Part shown: piece by piece, positions 51,279 through 62,528 of the stretch | Numbering within the stretch: position 1 is the first letter of the stretch | How the letters are laid out: each line of letters begins with the position of its first letter | Assembly (NCBI RefSeq): GCF_030384665.1 | Contig: NC_083678.1 | Coordinates: 620,001 to 684,000 of the forward strand | Source: Lodderomyces elongisporus | Taxonomy: Eukaryota > Ascomycota > Pichiomycetes > Serinales > Debaryomycetaceae | Direction of reading: 5' to 3' | DNA length: 64,000 nt | Position numbers and translations under genes: made by a program | The notes under the pieces: model-generated | The model's input: the letters and a program-made list of their open reading frames with translations, nothing else | Database searches by the model: none | Told to the model about the DNA's origin: nothing

Positions 51279-52736
51279 CTAGGAGAATAAATGGATTGCT
51301 CCGAAATATTGTTCAATACCGTATGGACCAGGGTCTTTCCAGAAATCATTGTAAGTTGTGAGGATTGTTACATCACCGCCGGTAGCTTCGATGATTGAGG
51401 CAATTGCAATTTCTTGGTTTTCAGCAGAAGGAGTGTTCAATCCTAATGTGTCACCTTGGGATGGGTATCCTGTTTCTGTGATCCATACTGATTTACCATC
51501 ACACAATGCGGCGACTTGTGATTGTTGTGATGTAATGTAGGAGCCAGCTTTAGCCGGACTAATGTTGGCATTGAAGTAGGAGTGTGGGTTAATACCAACA
51601 ATATCAATGTTTGCTTCAGTACATAAAGTTGGGTATTTAATAAATGTAGCTGGTGGTTCTGAAGTGGTGACGTATCCATTGTAACCAGCAGATTGTAATT
51701 GTGACTTGACAGAGTTTAATTTAGGGATGAGCTCGTCGAGGGTGACGTATCCTGAGTTTATAGCTTCATTTCCAATGGTGATCAAATCGAAAATATCCCA
51801 GCCATTTTCTTGACCATAGCTAATAACATCCAGAATTTGATCGTCAACAGAGTCAACACCGTCCTGAGACATCCAAACACCTTGGTTTACAGTTATTCCC
51901 AACTCTTTACATTTCAGCAATACTGTGGTCAATGATCCACAGTCAGTACCATATGATCTAATCTTCTTGATTCCTTTACTGGCGATGAGCTCCAAATCAG
52001 AATTGATATCATCTGCAGCTTTACAACCGCCATTGTCTGCGTATGGCGAGTATACAATCACTGATGGTGGTGAAATATCACCACTTGAGGTGGATGAACT
52101 TGAAGATTGGGATGACGTAGTAGAGGAGGTGGTGGAAGCGGAGGTGGATGTGTAAGTTGATGTCCAAGTTGATGTTGAGGATGTTGTTGGAGCTTGTTCA
52201 GTATTAGTGGAGGCTGAAACGGAAGAAAAAGAAGAAGAAGAAGAAGAAGCTGTAGTAGTGGTAGCAGCATTAGTCTGTTCTGGTGACAACGAAGTGGTTT
52301 CAGCCTGTGGTGCTTGTGTTTCAATTGATGAAGTTGTTGGTGCAACGAGGGAAGTTGTAGTTGGAGAAGATGATTCTGGAGTAGGAGCAGCAGCAGTAGT
52401 AGTACTAGTGGTAGTAGGAGTTGGAGTTGGAGAAACAGAAGTAGCAGGTGTTTGAGCCTCAGTTGGAGTTGCCTCTGCAACAGCCTTGTTTACCACCGAA
52501 GTGAATGTTTCAGGATAAGTGTTCCATTGACCTTCAGTGATTGTACTTGTGGACGAGCTTCCATCTGGCAAGATGTAGATACCAACAGGAGGCAACCAAG
52601 CAGTTGTGGTTCCTGTTGTTCTTGTTGTTGTTTGTGTAACTGCGGCAGCAGTGTGGTACCTTGTAATCAAGGCTGGTAATGGCAAAGCCGATGTGAAACT
52701 AATGAAAAGTAACGCGAATATGAAATTTAATAGCAT
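51279..52736 (-). CDS. Secreted GH17-family cell-wall glucanase/transglycosylase (Scw/Mp65-like)
   Basis: The 485-aa protein starts with a signal peptide (about residues 1-17, FIFALLFISFTSALP). A Thr/Ser/Pro-rich stretch of about 200 residues follows that would be heavily O-mannosylated, then a C-terminal GH17 domain. The catalytic pair is visible as ITIGNEAIN (acid/base Glu) and WITETGYPS (nucleophile Glu). The domain starts PPSVIVYSPYADNGGCKAA. No C-terminal GPI signal is present, so attachment would be non-GPI, as in Scw4, Scw10, Scw11 and Candida Mp65. The Cys in YGTDCGS and the TLCTEANIDIV block fit this group. It probably remodels beta-1,3-glucan in the wall. The exact paralogue is not decided. 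Confidence 0.88.
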   Translation of the reverse strand: MLLNFIFALLFISFTSALPLPALITRYHTAAAVTQTTTRTTGTTTAWLPPVGIYILPDGSSSTSTITEGQWNTYPETFTSVVNKAVAEATPTEAQTPATSVSPTPTPTTTSTTTAAAPTPESSSPTTTSLVAPTTSSIETQAPQAETTSLSPEQTNAATTTTASSSSSSFSSVSASTNTEQAPTTSSTSTWTSTYTSTSASTTSSTTSSQSSSSSTSSGDISPPSVIVYSPYADNGGCKAADDINSDLELIASKGIKKIRSYGTDCGSLTTVLLKCKELGITVNQGVWMSQDGVDSVDDQILDVISYGQENGWDIFDLITIGNEAINSGYVTLDELIPKLNSVKSQLQSAGYNGYVTTSEPPATFIKYPTLCTEANIDIVGINPHSYFNANISPAKAGSYITSQQSQVAALCDGKSVWITETGYPSQGDTLGLNTPSAENQEIAIASIIEATGGDVTILTTYNDFWKDPGPYGIEQYFGAIHLFS

Positions 52737-55423
52737 TTTTTTTTCTCTGTTGGTTTATAAAATCAGTTTGTTCAAATTGTTTTGAAGTAATAAAAGGAAT
52801 GTTATTCTTATTTTATCTGTGTGTAAAGAATGTCGTTAGCCAAATGTAATTGTAACGAATGGTAAATTTTTTGGCTGTAATCAAGCAATAGAGCTATAAG
52901 CTTTGGCTTTTTAAAAATTAAAATAAAAGAATGAAAAGAAAAAAAGCAATAAATGAACGAATGTGGTTTTAAGTCGAGTAAATGAGTGACTATGACTTTG
53001 TTAAGTAACGAGTGTACTGGGTGCTTTTGATTTATTGAGATATTGTATGGTTAATTTGAATTATATTTGATTTGATCTGACTTGACTTGATCTGGAAGAA
53101 ATGGAAGGAGATATGGCTGACTATTTATACACGAATCAAGTTGATTTCGAGTAATACTAAAAATCATATTGAATCAAAGTTGGCAAGGGGGAAAAAAAAG
53201 ATGCTGGCTGCTTCTGGATCAAGAATTGATCCTAACCGAGTCATAGTCATATTCTGCAAGGAGAACCGGGGAACAGTGTAATCTATTGTACTTGTCCTCT
53301 TTTCTTTTTCTTGATATTGATATTGTTGTTGGTTTTTGTTTCTGATTTCGCAGCCATTCGATATAGCTTACAAAATGTGAAGAGTAAATTACTTTTGTGT
53401 CAGTTTAATGTTTGATGTATATATATATATATATATATTTTTTTTTTGCTTGCAGCAGACATCCCGATTAGGCAAGGCTTTGGTTTTTTTGATCTCGCTG
53501 TATTACCAAAGCCTGCAAAATGCTGAATCAGTTTCCATGTACAAGCCAACTGCAAGCAAGATCGTACCATCTTTGAATAATAAAGCCCTGTTTGCTTGCT
53601 TGTTTTTTCTTGCTTACTTCTGTTGAAATTATTGACATTTATTGGCATCTGAAGAAAATTAAATCTGCCATCCCAATCATTGTCCGCTATTGGTCCTCTT
53701 TGCAACTCTATCATGTGACTCCATACACAGACTCAACCACTAACTCAACCACTAACTTACTCAAAGTCTCTTAAGCAATATCTCTACTTTATAGTAATTA
53801 AAGCTATATATTTTCTCATGCAGCTGTAACGTATCTTTTTGACAAAGGTATTTAGGAATATATTAGATGCCTGTCAAAATCAATGTTTGTTTGAGATTAT
53901 TAAAAATAACAGCATACGTGCCTCATCAGAAGGTGATGATTGCGTAAAGGTTGATGAGACATCAACGTTTATTCCTTTCAGTGGGCAGAATGGATTAGGA
54001 TTAGCGATACCTAGAGTGTAGCGCACCCAAGTACTGAGTGATGACAATGGATCTCATCATTTCATATCCTTGTGAAACGATAATTGCTAAGGAATTATCC
54101 AGCAGTGTGGCAACCTTTTATTTCTGTACATCTTGCTGCTCTTGCCCAATTTAGAAGGGGAAAACCAAAAAAAGAAGTATATTCTTTGAACATTTTCTAT
54201 ATTTTTTTTTTGAGAAGGGAGGCGAGAAGTGGGTGGAGTTGGGTATGGGAAGTTCATTTTTGAGTGCTTAGTGAAGTATGTGCTGGACCGATTACCGTAT
54301 TTGGAAATATGTGTGGCTTATTGGTAAGGGTATTTGATGTTCAACATTTTTTTTTTCCTGTTTCTTTTTTTTTGCATTGTATTGTTAGTGCGCGGTTTGT
54401 GTAATGTAATATTTTGTATTTTGTTGTTCTTGATCCTTTTAGCAAGTAAGCAAATGGGAAAAAGTAATAATAAAGAGAGCTTGTTCTTGTTCCTGATTTT
54501 GTTCAACTTTCTTAACTTGCACCAGTTTTTATCTCTACTTCCATTTTTATTTACTAGCATTTGTTAAACGGAAAAATAACACCAACCAGTTTTCTTCTTT
54601 TCTTTTTTTTTTTTTTTTTTTCAAAATTATTCGTTGCTGATTCGTTTGGTTTACGAATCAGTTTCATAACTATCAAAGTTAAATTTTATCTCCAAATATT
54701 GCTACCAGTTGTATGTTAGATCTATTGCAGCTGGTGCTCCAAATACTTCGATTTGTATGGTAGAGAATTGTATTTCATCAAGTTGATATTTCAAAACGAA
54801 TTAAAAAATTGGAATTAAAAGACATAGGGGGGGGGGGGGGGAGAATGGGGTTGGAAGCGGAGTATTGGACATGCAAAATTGACAGCTGATGAAATCATGT
54901 AACCTTTGCTTTGAATCGCATATGCAAAAAAAAGCTATCGCCATACAGCATTATTTCTTGTTCTTGAGTAATAGTTGTAATTACGTTATAGCAGACGTAT
55001 TGGAAAACAATATTTGCCGATACTGTTGTTGTTGTTGTTGTGATGGTGATGGTAGTGGTCGTCGTCGTCGTTCATTTTACTTTCTACATACTTCCTTCTC
55101 TGCGGTTTATCAAAATAAATTACGATACAGATTCATCTAAATAATTACATATTCTACTTGTGGCGCATATGCATCCAGTTACCCACCCTTAATTGAGCTG
55201 TGTCCAATTACAAACTTCACTCATCTTCAAAAACATTCAAAAACCAAGCAAAGGAAAGGAAAGGAAAGGAAAGGAAAGGAGAACTACCAATATTTTGTTT
55301 TTGTTTTTGCTGCTATTGTTGCTGTTTTAGTAGTTTCTTATATGCCTTTTTCTGTTTTTTCTTTTTTTTCTTTCTTTTCCTTTCTTTGTTTCTTGTTTGT
55401 TCTTATATTTTCTCCTTTGAGGT
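52737..55423. other. 2.7-kb spacer between the GH17 promoter and CDS1 3' end
   Basis: The left 600 bp are the GH17 promoter. At 53453-53545 a 10-bp inverted repeat (AGGCTTTGGT with ACCAAAGCCT) is nested in an outer stem. At 53921-54130 several hairpins and snoRNA-like boxes occur. A run of eleven G lies at 54830-54840, a TTG/GTC repeat at about 55023-55072, and five AAAGG units at 55253-55278. No protein-coding gene is supported. A 27-codon frame from an ATG at 53200 is not recognisable. Confidence 0.55.
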
Positions 55424-56797
55424 TTATTGCTGAGTACTTTCCAAGATATCAAAGAGCTGTTTCAATTGCTCGTCATTAACGACTTGTTCCCTATTCAAAT
55501 ATCTCAAAATACTCTTGACTAATTGAAGCAACTGAGGTACGCTCAAGTTTATTATTGCCATTTGCAAGATCTTGCCCAAATTCATATTGTGATTGCTAAT
55601 AAATGTCTGATAGTACAAGTATGTAAATGAACCCATTAGGAATTGGCAATCAAAACGGTCAGTGATACCGCCGTGTCCGGGAATTGTGTCACCGAAATCC
55701 TTGATTCCAAATGCTCTCTTGAGACCACTGGCAAAAAAGCCACCAAATGGTGCAATCAAGGAGGCAAAAGTGGCCAAAATGGCAGCGTGGAAGTAGATGG
55801 GCTTGAATGTGATCATTTCAATCTTGCCGCCCAATAACTCGATAATGTTTGCGGGCAATTGATAAATTTGTGGAATAAAAACCGGGTTAGGATCGCATTG
55901 TGGGAAATTGTACAAGTGTGTTGACAAGTTTTGAGCTGGACAAATCAAGTAGTCCGATTTGGAGAATAGCGAAGCGCCAATAACTGCGGCAATTCCAGTG
56001 CAGATCCATGCTCCAAGGAAGCCCTCCACGGTCTTTTTAGGTGAGATTTCAATCAACTGAGTCTTACCAAATGTGATTCCGCAAATGTATGCAAAGATGT
56101 CGTTAACAATGACCAAGGCGCTTGGTAAAAAGAACCAAAAGATTCCATTGAGGATATTGTCAATGATCAAGTGTGCTTGGAACACAACCAAGAGCAATGT
56201 CATGTGTGTGATACACAATTGAGCAAATTGGAATTTGTAGTAGCCTTTTTTCAATGTCCAAACAAAAAAGATGAATCCTGCCATGTACAATGAGTAGCTC
56301 ACCAACTTGTGGCTTTTCACCAATACAGTTAGCAACTTGTCTGAAAACACTTTTTCTTGAAAGAAATCGGCAAACTTGGGGAAGTCCAAGTAGTACCATG
56401 TTGCAACGAGAAAGTACCAGTTCAATGATCGATTGTATGGAATTTTCTTGTCTCTTGCTGGTTCAGATGTCAATGCAATGATTTCTTTGAATGTCAAGAG
56501 TTGGAAAACAAGGATCATCAAAATAATGGGTAGGTGGCCCGAGGCCAAGATTATAAAGAAACCGCCAATCATGACAAATGTCCAAATGGTTCTGGTGATG
56601 AATGCTTCTTTCTTCTTTTCCCTCTCATTGACTACATTGCCATTTGCTTTGCCTTTACTGTTTTTGGAAACCTCTGTATTTGACACAGATGGAGTGATTG
56701 ATGTGGGAGTCATTGATGCAGAAGCAGGGGGTGTGGACTGACTTCGACTGTCGTTGGTTATTTCTTGTTCTACTGCGTTTTTGCCTTCACCGGACAT
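55424..56797 (-). CDS. CDS1: CDP-diacylglycerol synthase (phosphatidate cytidylyltransferase)
   Basis: This 457-aa multi-span membrane enzyme converts phosphatidate and CTP to CDP-diacylglycerol, the precursor of phosphatidylinositol, phosphatidylserine and cardiolipin. It has a polar N-terminus (about 75 residues, Ser/Thr-rich) and around eight hydrophobic segments (for instance TIWTFVMIGGFFIILASGHLP in pieces near residues 70-95). The family signature near the C-terminus is GDTIPGHGGITDRFDCQFLMG, which holds the metal-binding Asp. The block GKTQLIEISPKKTVEGFLGA also matches. The length equals S. cerevisiae Cds1 (457 aa). ER and mitochondrial-contact location is known for the family. Confidence 0.97.
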   Translation of the reverse strand: MSGEGKNAVEQEITNDSRSQSTPPASASMTPTSITPSVSNTEVSKNSKGKANGNVVNEREKKKEAFITRTIWTFVMIGGFFIILASGHLPIILMILVFQLLTFKEIIALTSEPARDKKIPYNRSLNWYFLVATWYYLDFPKFADFFQEKVFSDKLLTVLVKSHKLVSYSLYMAGFIFFVWTLKKGYYKFQFAQLCITHMTLLLVVFQAHLIIDNILNGIFWFFLPSALVIVNDIFAYICGITFGKTQLIEISPKKTVEGFLGAWICTGIAAVIGASLFSKSDYLICPAQNLSTHLYNFPQCDPNPVFIPQIYQLPANIIELLGGKIEMITFKPIYFHAAILATFASLIAPFGGFFASGLKRAFGIKDFGDTIPGHGGITDRFDCQFLMGSFTYLYYQTFISNHNMNLGKILQMAIINLSVPQLLQLVKSILRYLNREQVVNDEQLKQLFDILESTQQ

Positions 56798-59700
56798 GAC
56801 TCTTTGTTTTGGAGTGTTTGGTTATTTGCTTGTTTGTTTGTTTGTTCACTTGATGAATGCGATAAGAAGTGAGTAGTCCTTGAGATGTACTTGTCTTGTG
56901 AGACTAGTGAAGATCTAATTGGTTTGGTGTACAATTAATAAGATGGTAAAAAGAAGAAATAACAAAGACAAGAACAAAAACTATTATGACTTTGTATTTA
57001 TAATAGTAATGATGATGATGATGATGAAGAGAAAGAAGAAGAAGGTGGTGGTGGTGGTGGTGGTGGTGGTGATGATGAGTAGAATATGATGTATTGTGAT
57101 TATTATTTTGTTGTTTTTTTTTTGGACAGTGGAGAAAGAGAGAAAAAAAAGGAAGAGAGAGGGAAGGAGAGTTATAGAAGTAGAAGTAGAAAGAGTGTAT
57201 GAGTTTGTGTTTGTATCTTTAAAGTAAGAATGAAGATTTGATTTTCCACTGCTGTACAAAATTTATTTCTTTCTTTTCAAACAAAATATAAAACGAAATA
57301 AAATAAAAATTGTCGACATCTTGTGTTTGCAGTTTGTCAGTTTATAGTTGGCAGTCAAAACTTAACTCGTATTTTACCCTTTTTACAAACACTGGTGTTG
57401 AGGGTAGAAACTTCTTTTCTTTCATAAAAATTTGCAGTATCTGTTTCAATAGCTTGGTTTGAGGTAAGTAGTCATTGTTGTATCTTGACAAATCACTTCG
57501 TTATCACATCCTCTGTGTTTCTTTTTTTTTTCACACTCTCCCCCACCATTTATCTTTTGCCTTTGAAATAGTGTGGGGATGAGGAGGGGAAGGTTAAACG
57601 AAAAGGATTAAAAAAACGGAAAAATTTAGAAAAGTTTAGAAAAATCAAGAAAAGTTGAAAAAGAAAGAAGAAACAGAGATAGAAGTATGTAAGGGATCGC
57701 TTTAATTAAAGTAATTAATGCCTCTGTTTATTACTTAAATAAGTAATACCTGTTCAAAGAGTGCACATCAATCACTACTATTGGTTTTGAAAACAAACCA
57801 AAACTGCAAAGTGAATATGATCAAAATTATCTGATTAGCCACAAGGCTGAGTATATATTTTTTTACAAGGGAAAAGTTAATGTTCTTCTCTTTATCAGCC
57901 ATGAGTGGTTTCTTCCTTCTTTTTTTATATATTCTATACCTCATATTTTATTGTTTTTCTTTTTTTTTTACTATTTTTTCGTGCTAAAACACTGTAAACT
58001 TAAAATACTTGAGAGAAACAATATTTGAAAAAATTGATAAACAAATAACTTGATCTTTTAACCAACATTTCTTCATCCTTTATTAAAAAAAAAAATTGTT
58101 GTTCACCTAATTGTTAACGAATTTCCCAACCAAAAAGATAATAATAATAATAATACAAAAAAAGAAAGAATCATATATTAATGTACAACAGAAACAAGAA
58201 TGTACTCTTTCCAAGCATTCTTGCTCTTTCCTCTTTTAAAACAATTATAAAAAATTATCACATGATAATCTTGAAATTTTTCAATTACAAAAATTAATTC
58301 TTTATCAATTCTTTTGGTGGGGGGGAGGAGGAATATCCTTCAATAAATTTTTTTTTTTCTTTTTTTTGGGTGATTACATAATACCTATCCATTATATATA
58401 TATATATAATATTAGTCACATGATAAACAACACGTGATTAGCCTTTACTCAATAATTTGTTTTTTTCTTAACCCACATGTGTCGTGTGATAATCAACTGC
58501 TATTCTCTATTGCAGAACTAAATTCTTTCTCTCGTTATATTTTTGATAATTTTTGTTTCATTTACCCTTTTTTTTAATTTCCCGTTTCTTCCGGGGTGGA
58601 ATGGGGGGGGGAGAGAAATTGCTTTACCTTCATATATATACATTTTTTATAACCGACACCTCTCCGCCACAAAACGAACAATTTTAACAACAAAGACTCA
58701 CTGAATAAGTCATGAGGAATATAAACCTTTTTGTTGCAAGTAGTATAAGCGGCTGTAACAAGTACTATCTTACCTGCATATACACTTTTCTTTTAAACCA
58801 AATATTTGCCACACACACTCTCTCTATATATATACATCTGTATTTATTTCGCTCACTATATGACGGCCGTTAGTGGTTAGCAATTCACCGGCTAATTGTA
58901 GTATCAACTTGCAAATAGATTAGAAGGTAAAGAGATAGGATAATCGGAGTTGTTCTTTTTTGTATTTTTTTTTTTGTTTCTTATGGCAAGAGGCAAGAGG
59001 ATAGATAGTTTATAGTATTTGTAACAAGTCTCTAGAATTCCAGAAAGTGCCAATGTCAGGTGCCGACATTTGCAGTTACAGCAGTGGCAGTACTGTGGTA
59101 TCTGTTTTTGAGAAGACGTAGAAGAAGCAGTACGGTAACCCTGTCCCTGTCAATTGCTCTTCAATGGAAGGTTAGCAATGCAAGAAAAAATAAAAAAATA
59201 AAAAATAACACTATGCGCACACTTGACTATAACACAATCGTTGGCAAATAATCTCACAATATCAAATAGAACCCACCAGAGCCACTTTCACAATTATCCT
59301 TTACAACACGAATGTTGTTTGACTATTTTGCCATTCACCATCCTACTACAGACAACACACTACAGACAACACAGTACAGACAACACAGTACAGACAACAC
59401 AGTACAGACAACACACTACATATCAAACACACCACACACCATAGATTGTGACAAGATAAATTAATAAACACTGACTTGAAATATTGACCAACATAAAACC
59501 TCACAGATTTATTTCTTGTTTCCATATTCTTTTTGTGATAAAGAGACAGACATTGTTAGCATTGCCTAGAAAGTAGAGCCAGAGAATATTGCGACACTTC
59601 CTTTGATATACATTCTATTTTATTTCCCAGCTTTATATTTAGAATTTCAACTCAAAGCTTTTACCAATATCAGTTTCTTTCTTTCTTTTTTCTTTCTTTT

Positions 59701-59818
59701 TTCTTTTTTTTGGTTCCTTTCTTTACTTTGTTCTTTATCTTTCAAAGATATCAAAACATCTATTTACATTGGGTTGATTTTCTATTCAAGAAAACATAGA
59801 TAGCCTAAGCCCCAATAT
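56798..59818. other. 3.0-kb divergent spacer between CDS1 and the USP-domain gene
   Basis: Near CDS1 it has GATGAT and GTGGTG runs (57010-57070) and a purine-rich tract (57125-57200). The middle is AT-rich with many homopolymers and three CACGTG- or CACATG-like E-boxes at about 58258-58440. Towards the right lies a 22-codon ORF from an ATG at 59053 and a 14-bp repeat at 59347-59416. No tRNA or conserved protein frame was found. Confidence 0.55.
59347..59416. repeat. 14-bp tandem repeat (TACAGACAACACAG), 5 copies
   Basis: Five adjacent units, three identical and two ending in C instead of G, lie about 400 bp upstream of the USP-domain gene's ATG. The regular spacing in a promoter or leader could multiply a protein-binding site, but no known motif is recognised. 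Confidence 0.93.
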
Positions 59819-62044
59819 ATGTCTAGTGCAGTTCCACAGGTGCTAGTCCACCAACCTTCTACAGATCAGATACCAAACGTACAGGAACAAAGACCACAAC
59901 TCCACCATAATATAACTTCTCCCGACATTAGTTATCATGGACCACCAACACCTCAAGGTTCTAGTACTGATATAAACAGAACGAGCTCTGCAAGCAGAGA
60001 CTCACGCGACAACTCAGAAGAAGCATATAAGCTATTGAATGACCTCACCAATAGACAATCTTCAAATTATCGATATGTCAAATTTAATCCACCCATTATA
60101 ACAAATAACGGCGAACAGCAGCAACAACAGCAAGAACAACAACAACAGCAAGAACAGCAGCAAGAACCACCACCACCACCACCACAAACAAAAGAATATG
60201 TCAAACAGGTTTCTTTTGATGATGTCAATATTGAATACGACGATGATGAACCAGACTCTGATGACGACGTGGGCTGGGAATTGTACAAAGCCAAACATGG
60301 ACGAGGCAAGCCACTTCGTGGATACTCTAGAGGCCGGCAGCTATCCCCTGGACCTGGAAGAATCTCTCCAGTAGCTTCACCTCGAAGAGGTTCAACATAC
60401 GAAGAAACCGATAGGTTTGACTATGCAGAGTTGAAAAAACTTGAAAAAGAATTGCTTCGATACCCAACAACTCCAATCAGTACGCTTCGATGCTGCTCTA
60501 TATCGAGACGCCATAGGCTATACCAACAATTGTACAAGGGAAAATTGTATCCATTGTTACCAGTATTGCCACATAGAACTATTCTTGTATTTATTAGTGC
60601 AAGGGTCCACACTTGGGTTGCACTCGATTGGGCATTGAACAAATTGATTGAAAATGGTGATAGAATCATTGTTTGCGCCACACTAAACTCAACCATCTTG
60701 GAGGAAGAGGAAAGAAGGAGAAAAAGACAACTTTCAAGATCACAATCTCGATCATCATATGTCGACCCATACGAGAGGTACAAACTAAGGAGCAGACCTG
60801 AAAACATAGCCAACATTGCTCAAAATATTATGGATTATTGTATGCAGGTGATAAACCCCGAAAAGATAGCCAAGATTAGGGTTGAGTTGGTTGCAGGAAC
60901 AACCAAAAATGTTTTGAGGGATATGTACAAGCTTTATGAACCCAATTTGGTGTGCACCGGCACAAAGCCAAACCTCAGTGTTGGCGCACCATTAAGATCA
61001 TGGACCTCATCCAAATTGACCGATAGATTGGTCAAGAATTTCCCATTACCCGTTATTGTGGTTCCGGCTGTTAATATGTGTGATTTTGAGTACTCGTTGC
61101 AGAGCAGAATCAATGGCGAGTCAATCAGTAAGACAGTACAAGCTGTGGAAAATGACCGTGGTATTGAAGAAGAACAGTTTGCAACTGATGAAGGTGCAGT
61201 TCATGTTGACGGAGACGAGGATGAGGACCTTCGTAGTGTGAACTCTTCGGACGCATCTTTGTCAGATAATGAGTCCATGAGATCGTACAGCTCATACCAG
61301 GAGATTGAGCACGTTTATAAGAATGCTCGTGACGATATTTCAAGAAAGCTCAACACTTTGGAGCACCAGCCAATTGATGCTGACTATTATGCTAATATGG
61401 CACGAGCCATTTCCGATAATTCAATCAATTTATGTAGTGACATCATCAGCATTCAGCCTAATTTCACCGGGAAAGGTGCCAAGTTGGCACGTATGATTAC
61501 CGGATCGAATAATTTTGGTGGAAGCTTTTACAAGACAAAGTCAATGCTAGCCCCAACAGAAGAGGAGGAAAACAGAAGAAAGAATACTGCAAACTCTAGT
61601 GGCTCTACAACACCCAAAGAACATAAGCTCTCGTTTAAGGAAGTACAAGCTCAATTGAAGCGCAACAAGTTGAATGGAAATGCCAGTCCCACGCCTAGCG
61701 GTGGCAGTCAAAGTCCCACACGCAGTAGCGGTGGTGGTATTGGTATTGGGGGTGCCAATTTAGGAGCAGAGGATCACTCATCTCCACCACCTGCACAAAG
61801 CTTGAAATGGGGTGGTTTAGAGAGGCCATCAAAGGAGAGAGGTGGATATACGAATCAACATGCCTTGGCCAAATGTTTGAGCGATGACGTTGACTTTAAG
61901 CACAAAAATGGTAGTAGAAACAGTTTTGATAAGATGAAATTAGAGCCACAAAAGAGTCTTCCACACAACTCTAAGCCAGGTTCGAATGGTGATGGAGGTA
62001 TGAGCAAATGGAAGAAATTTAAGACATTGTTCAAGGGTGATTAA
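59819..62044 (+). CDS. Universal stress protein (USP/UspA) domain protein
   Basis: This 741-aa protein has one USP-like alpha/beta domain in its middle (about residues 250-425). It starts HRTILVFISARVHTWVALDWAL, continues through GDRIIVCATL, and ends with LVCTGTKPNLSVGAPLRSW and FPLPVIVVPAVN. This is the nucleotide-binding type fold. The N-terminal 200 residues are disordered, with a Gln/Glu run (CAA/CAG) and poly-Pro. An Arg/Ser-rich insertion splits the USP core (about 295-320). The C-terminal third is Ser/Gly-rich and ends in a basic KWKKFKTLFKG. Multi-domain USP proteins like this are seen in filamentous and dimorphic yeasts, mostly uncharacterised. Function unknown; a stress or signalling role is inference. 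Confidence 0.85.
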   Translation: MSSAVPQVLVHQPSTDQIPNVQEQRPQLHHNITSPDISYHGPPTPQGSSTDINRTSSASRDSRDNSEEAYKLLNDLTNRQSSNYRYVKFNPPIITNNGEQQQQQQEQQQQQEQQQEPPPPPPQTKEYVKQVSFDDVNIEYDDDEPDSDDDVGWELYKAKHGRGKPLRGYSRGRQLSPGPGRISPVASPRRGSTYEETDRFDYAELKKLEKELLRYPTTPISTLRCCSISRRHRLYQQLYKGKLYPLLPVLPHRTILVFISARVHTWVALDWALNKLIENGDRIIVCATLNSTILEEEERRRKRQLSRSQSRSSYVDPYERYKLRSRPENIANIAQNIMDYCMQVINPEKIAKIRVELVAGTTKNVLRDMYKLYEPNLVCTGTKPNLSVGAPLRSWTSSKLTDRLVKNFPLPVIVVPAVNMCDFEYSLQSRINGESISKTVQAVENDRGIEEEQFATDEGAVHVDGDEDEDLRSVNSSDASLSDNESMRSYSSYQEIEHVYKNARDDISRKLNTLEHQPIDADYYANMARAISDNSINLCSDIISIQPNFTGKGAKLARMITGSNNFGGSFYKTKSMLAPTEEEENRRKNTANSSGSTTPKEHKLSFKEVQAQLKRNKLNGNASPTPSGGSQSPTRSSGGGIGIGGANLGAEDHSSPPPAQSLKWGGLERPSKERGGYTNQHALAKCLSDDVDFKHKNGSRNSFDKMKLEPQKSLPHNSKPGSNGDGGMSKWKKFKTLFKGD

Positions 62045-62528
62045 ATAGTCTATAGATAAAGATTTCGCCATGTACAATAAGTACGTACATATATATATAT
62101 ATATATTTCTACACATACATATTTATACACATACATATTTCCACACATTTATACACATTTGTATATATTTGTTTCAAATCATACAGAAGTGAGCGTGTGT
62201 ATATGTATAGCTCAATCTTTTGCTTATTTCTTGTTGGTGTATATCAAGACATTTGTTATATCTATAGCGGAGGGGCTGTGGATTAGTAAAAAATTCATGC
62301 TTCTATTTTTATTTAATTATAAATTTAAATATTTATAAATTTATATTTTCGTTTGTTTTGGACTCGGCTTCAAAAGTTACGTGCGCAATTACAAATGCTT
62401 ATGAACCAAATTAACTAGACTCTAATCTCTCTTTTGCGCCCCTTTTTCTTTCCTTCTTTCTTTCTTTCTTTCTTTCTTTCCTTCTTTCTCTGAAATATGT
62501 ATTTGAAGACGCTAATGAAATAATAGTT
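62045..62528. other. Spacer between the USP gene and MID1
   Basis: It contains a TA run and CACATACATATT repeats (62089-62170) in the USP 3' region and a CTTT microsatellite (about 62450-62486) close to the MID1 start. No gene is seen. Confidence 0.5.

Noticed and set aside
52058..52480. Open frame antisense to the Thr/Ser-rich part of the GH17 gene
   Set aside because: It is a low-complexity Leu/Gln/His shadow of a repetitive coding sequence and lacks an independent gene-like composition.
58859..58905. tRNA-like A-box (TTAGTGGTTAGCA) in the CDS1-USP spacer
   Set aside because: There is no B-box, no acceptor stem and no cloverleaf around it.
59053..59121. 22-codon ATG frame in the USP upstream region as a first exon
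   Set aside because: The nearby GTATCT is a poor donor and no convincing branch site or acceptor joins it to the main frame; the USP gene starts well at 59819.
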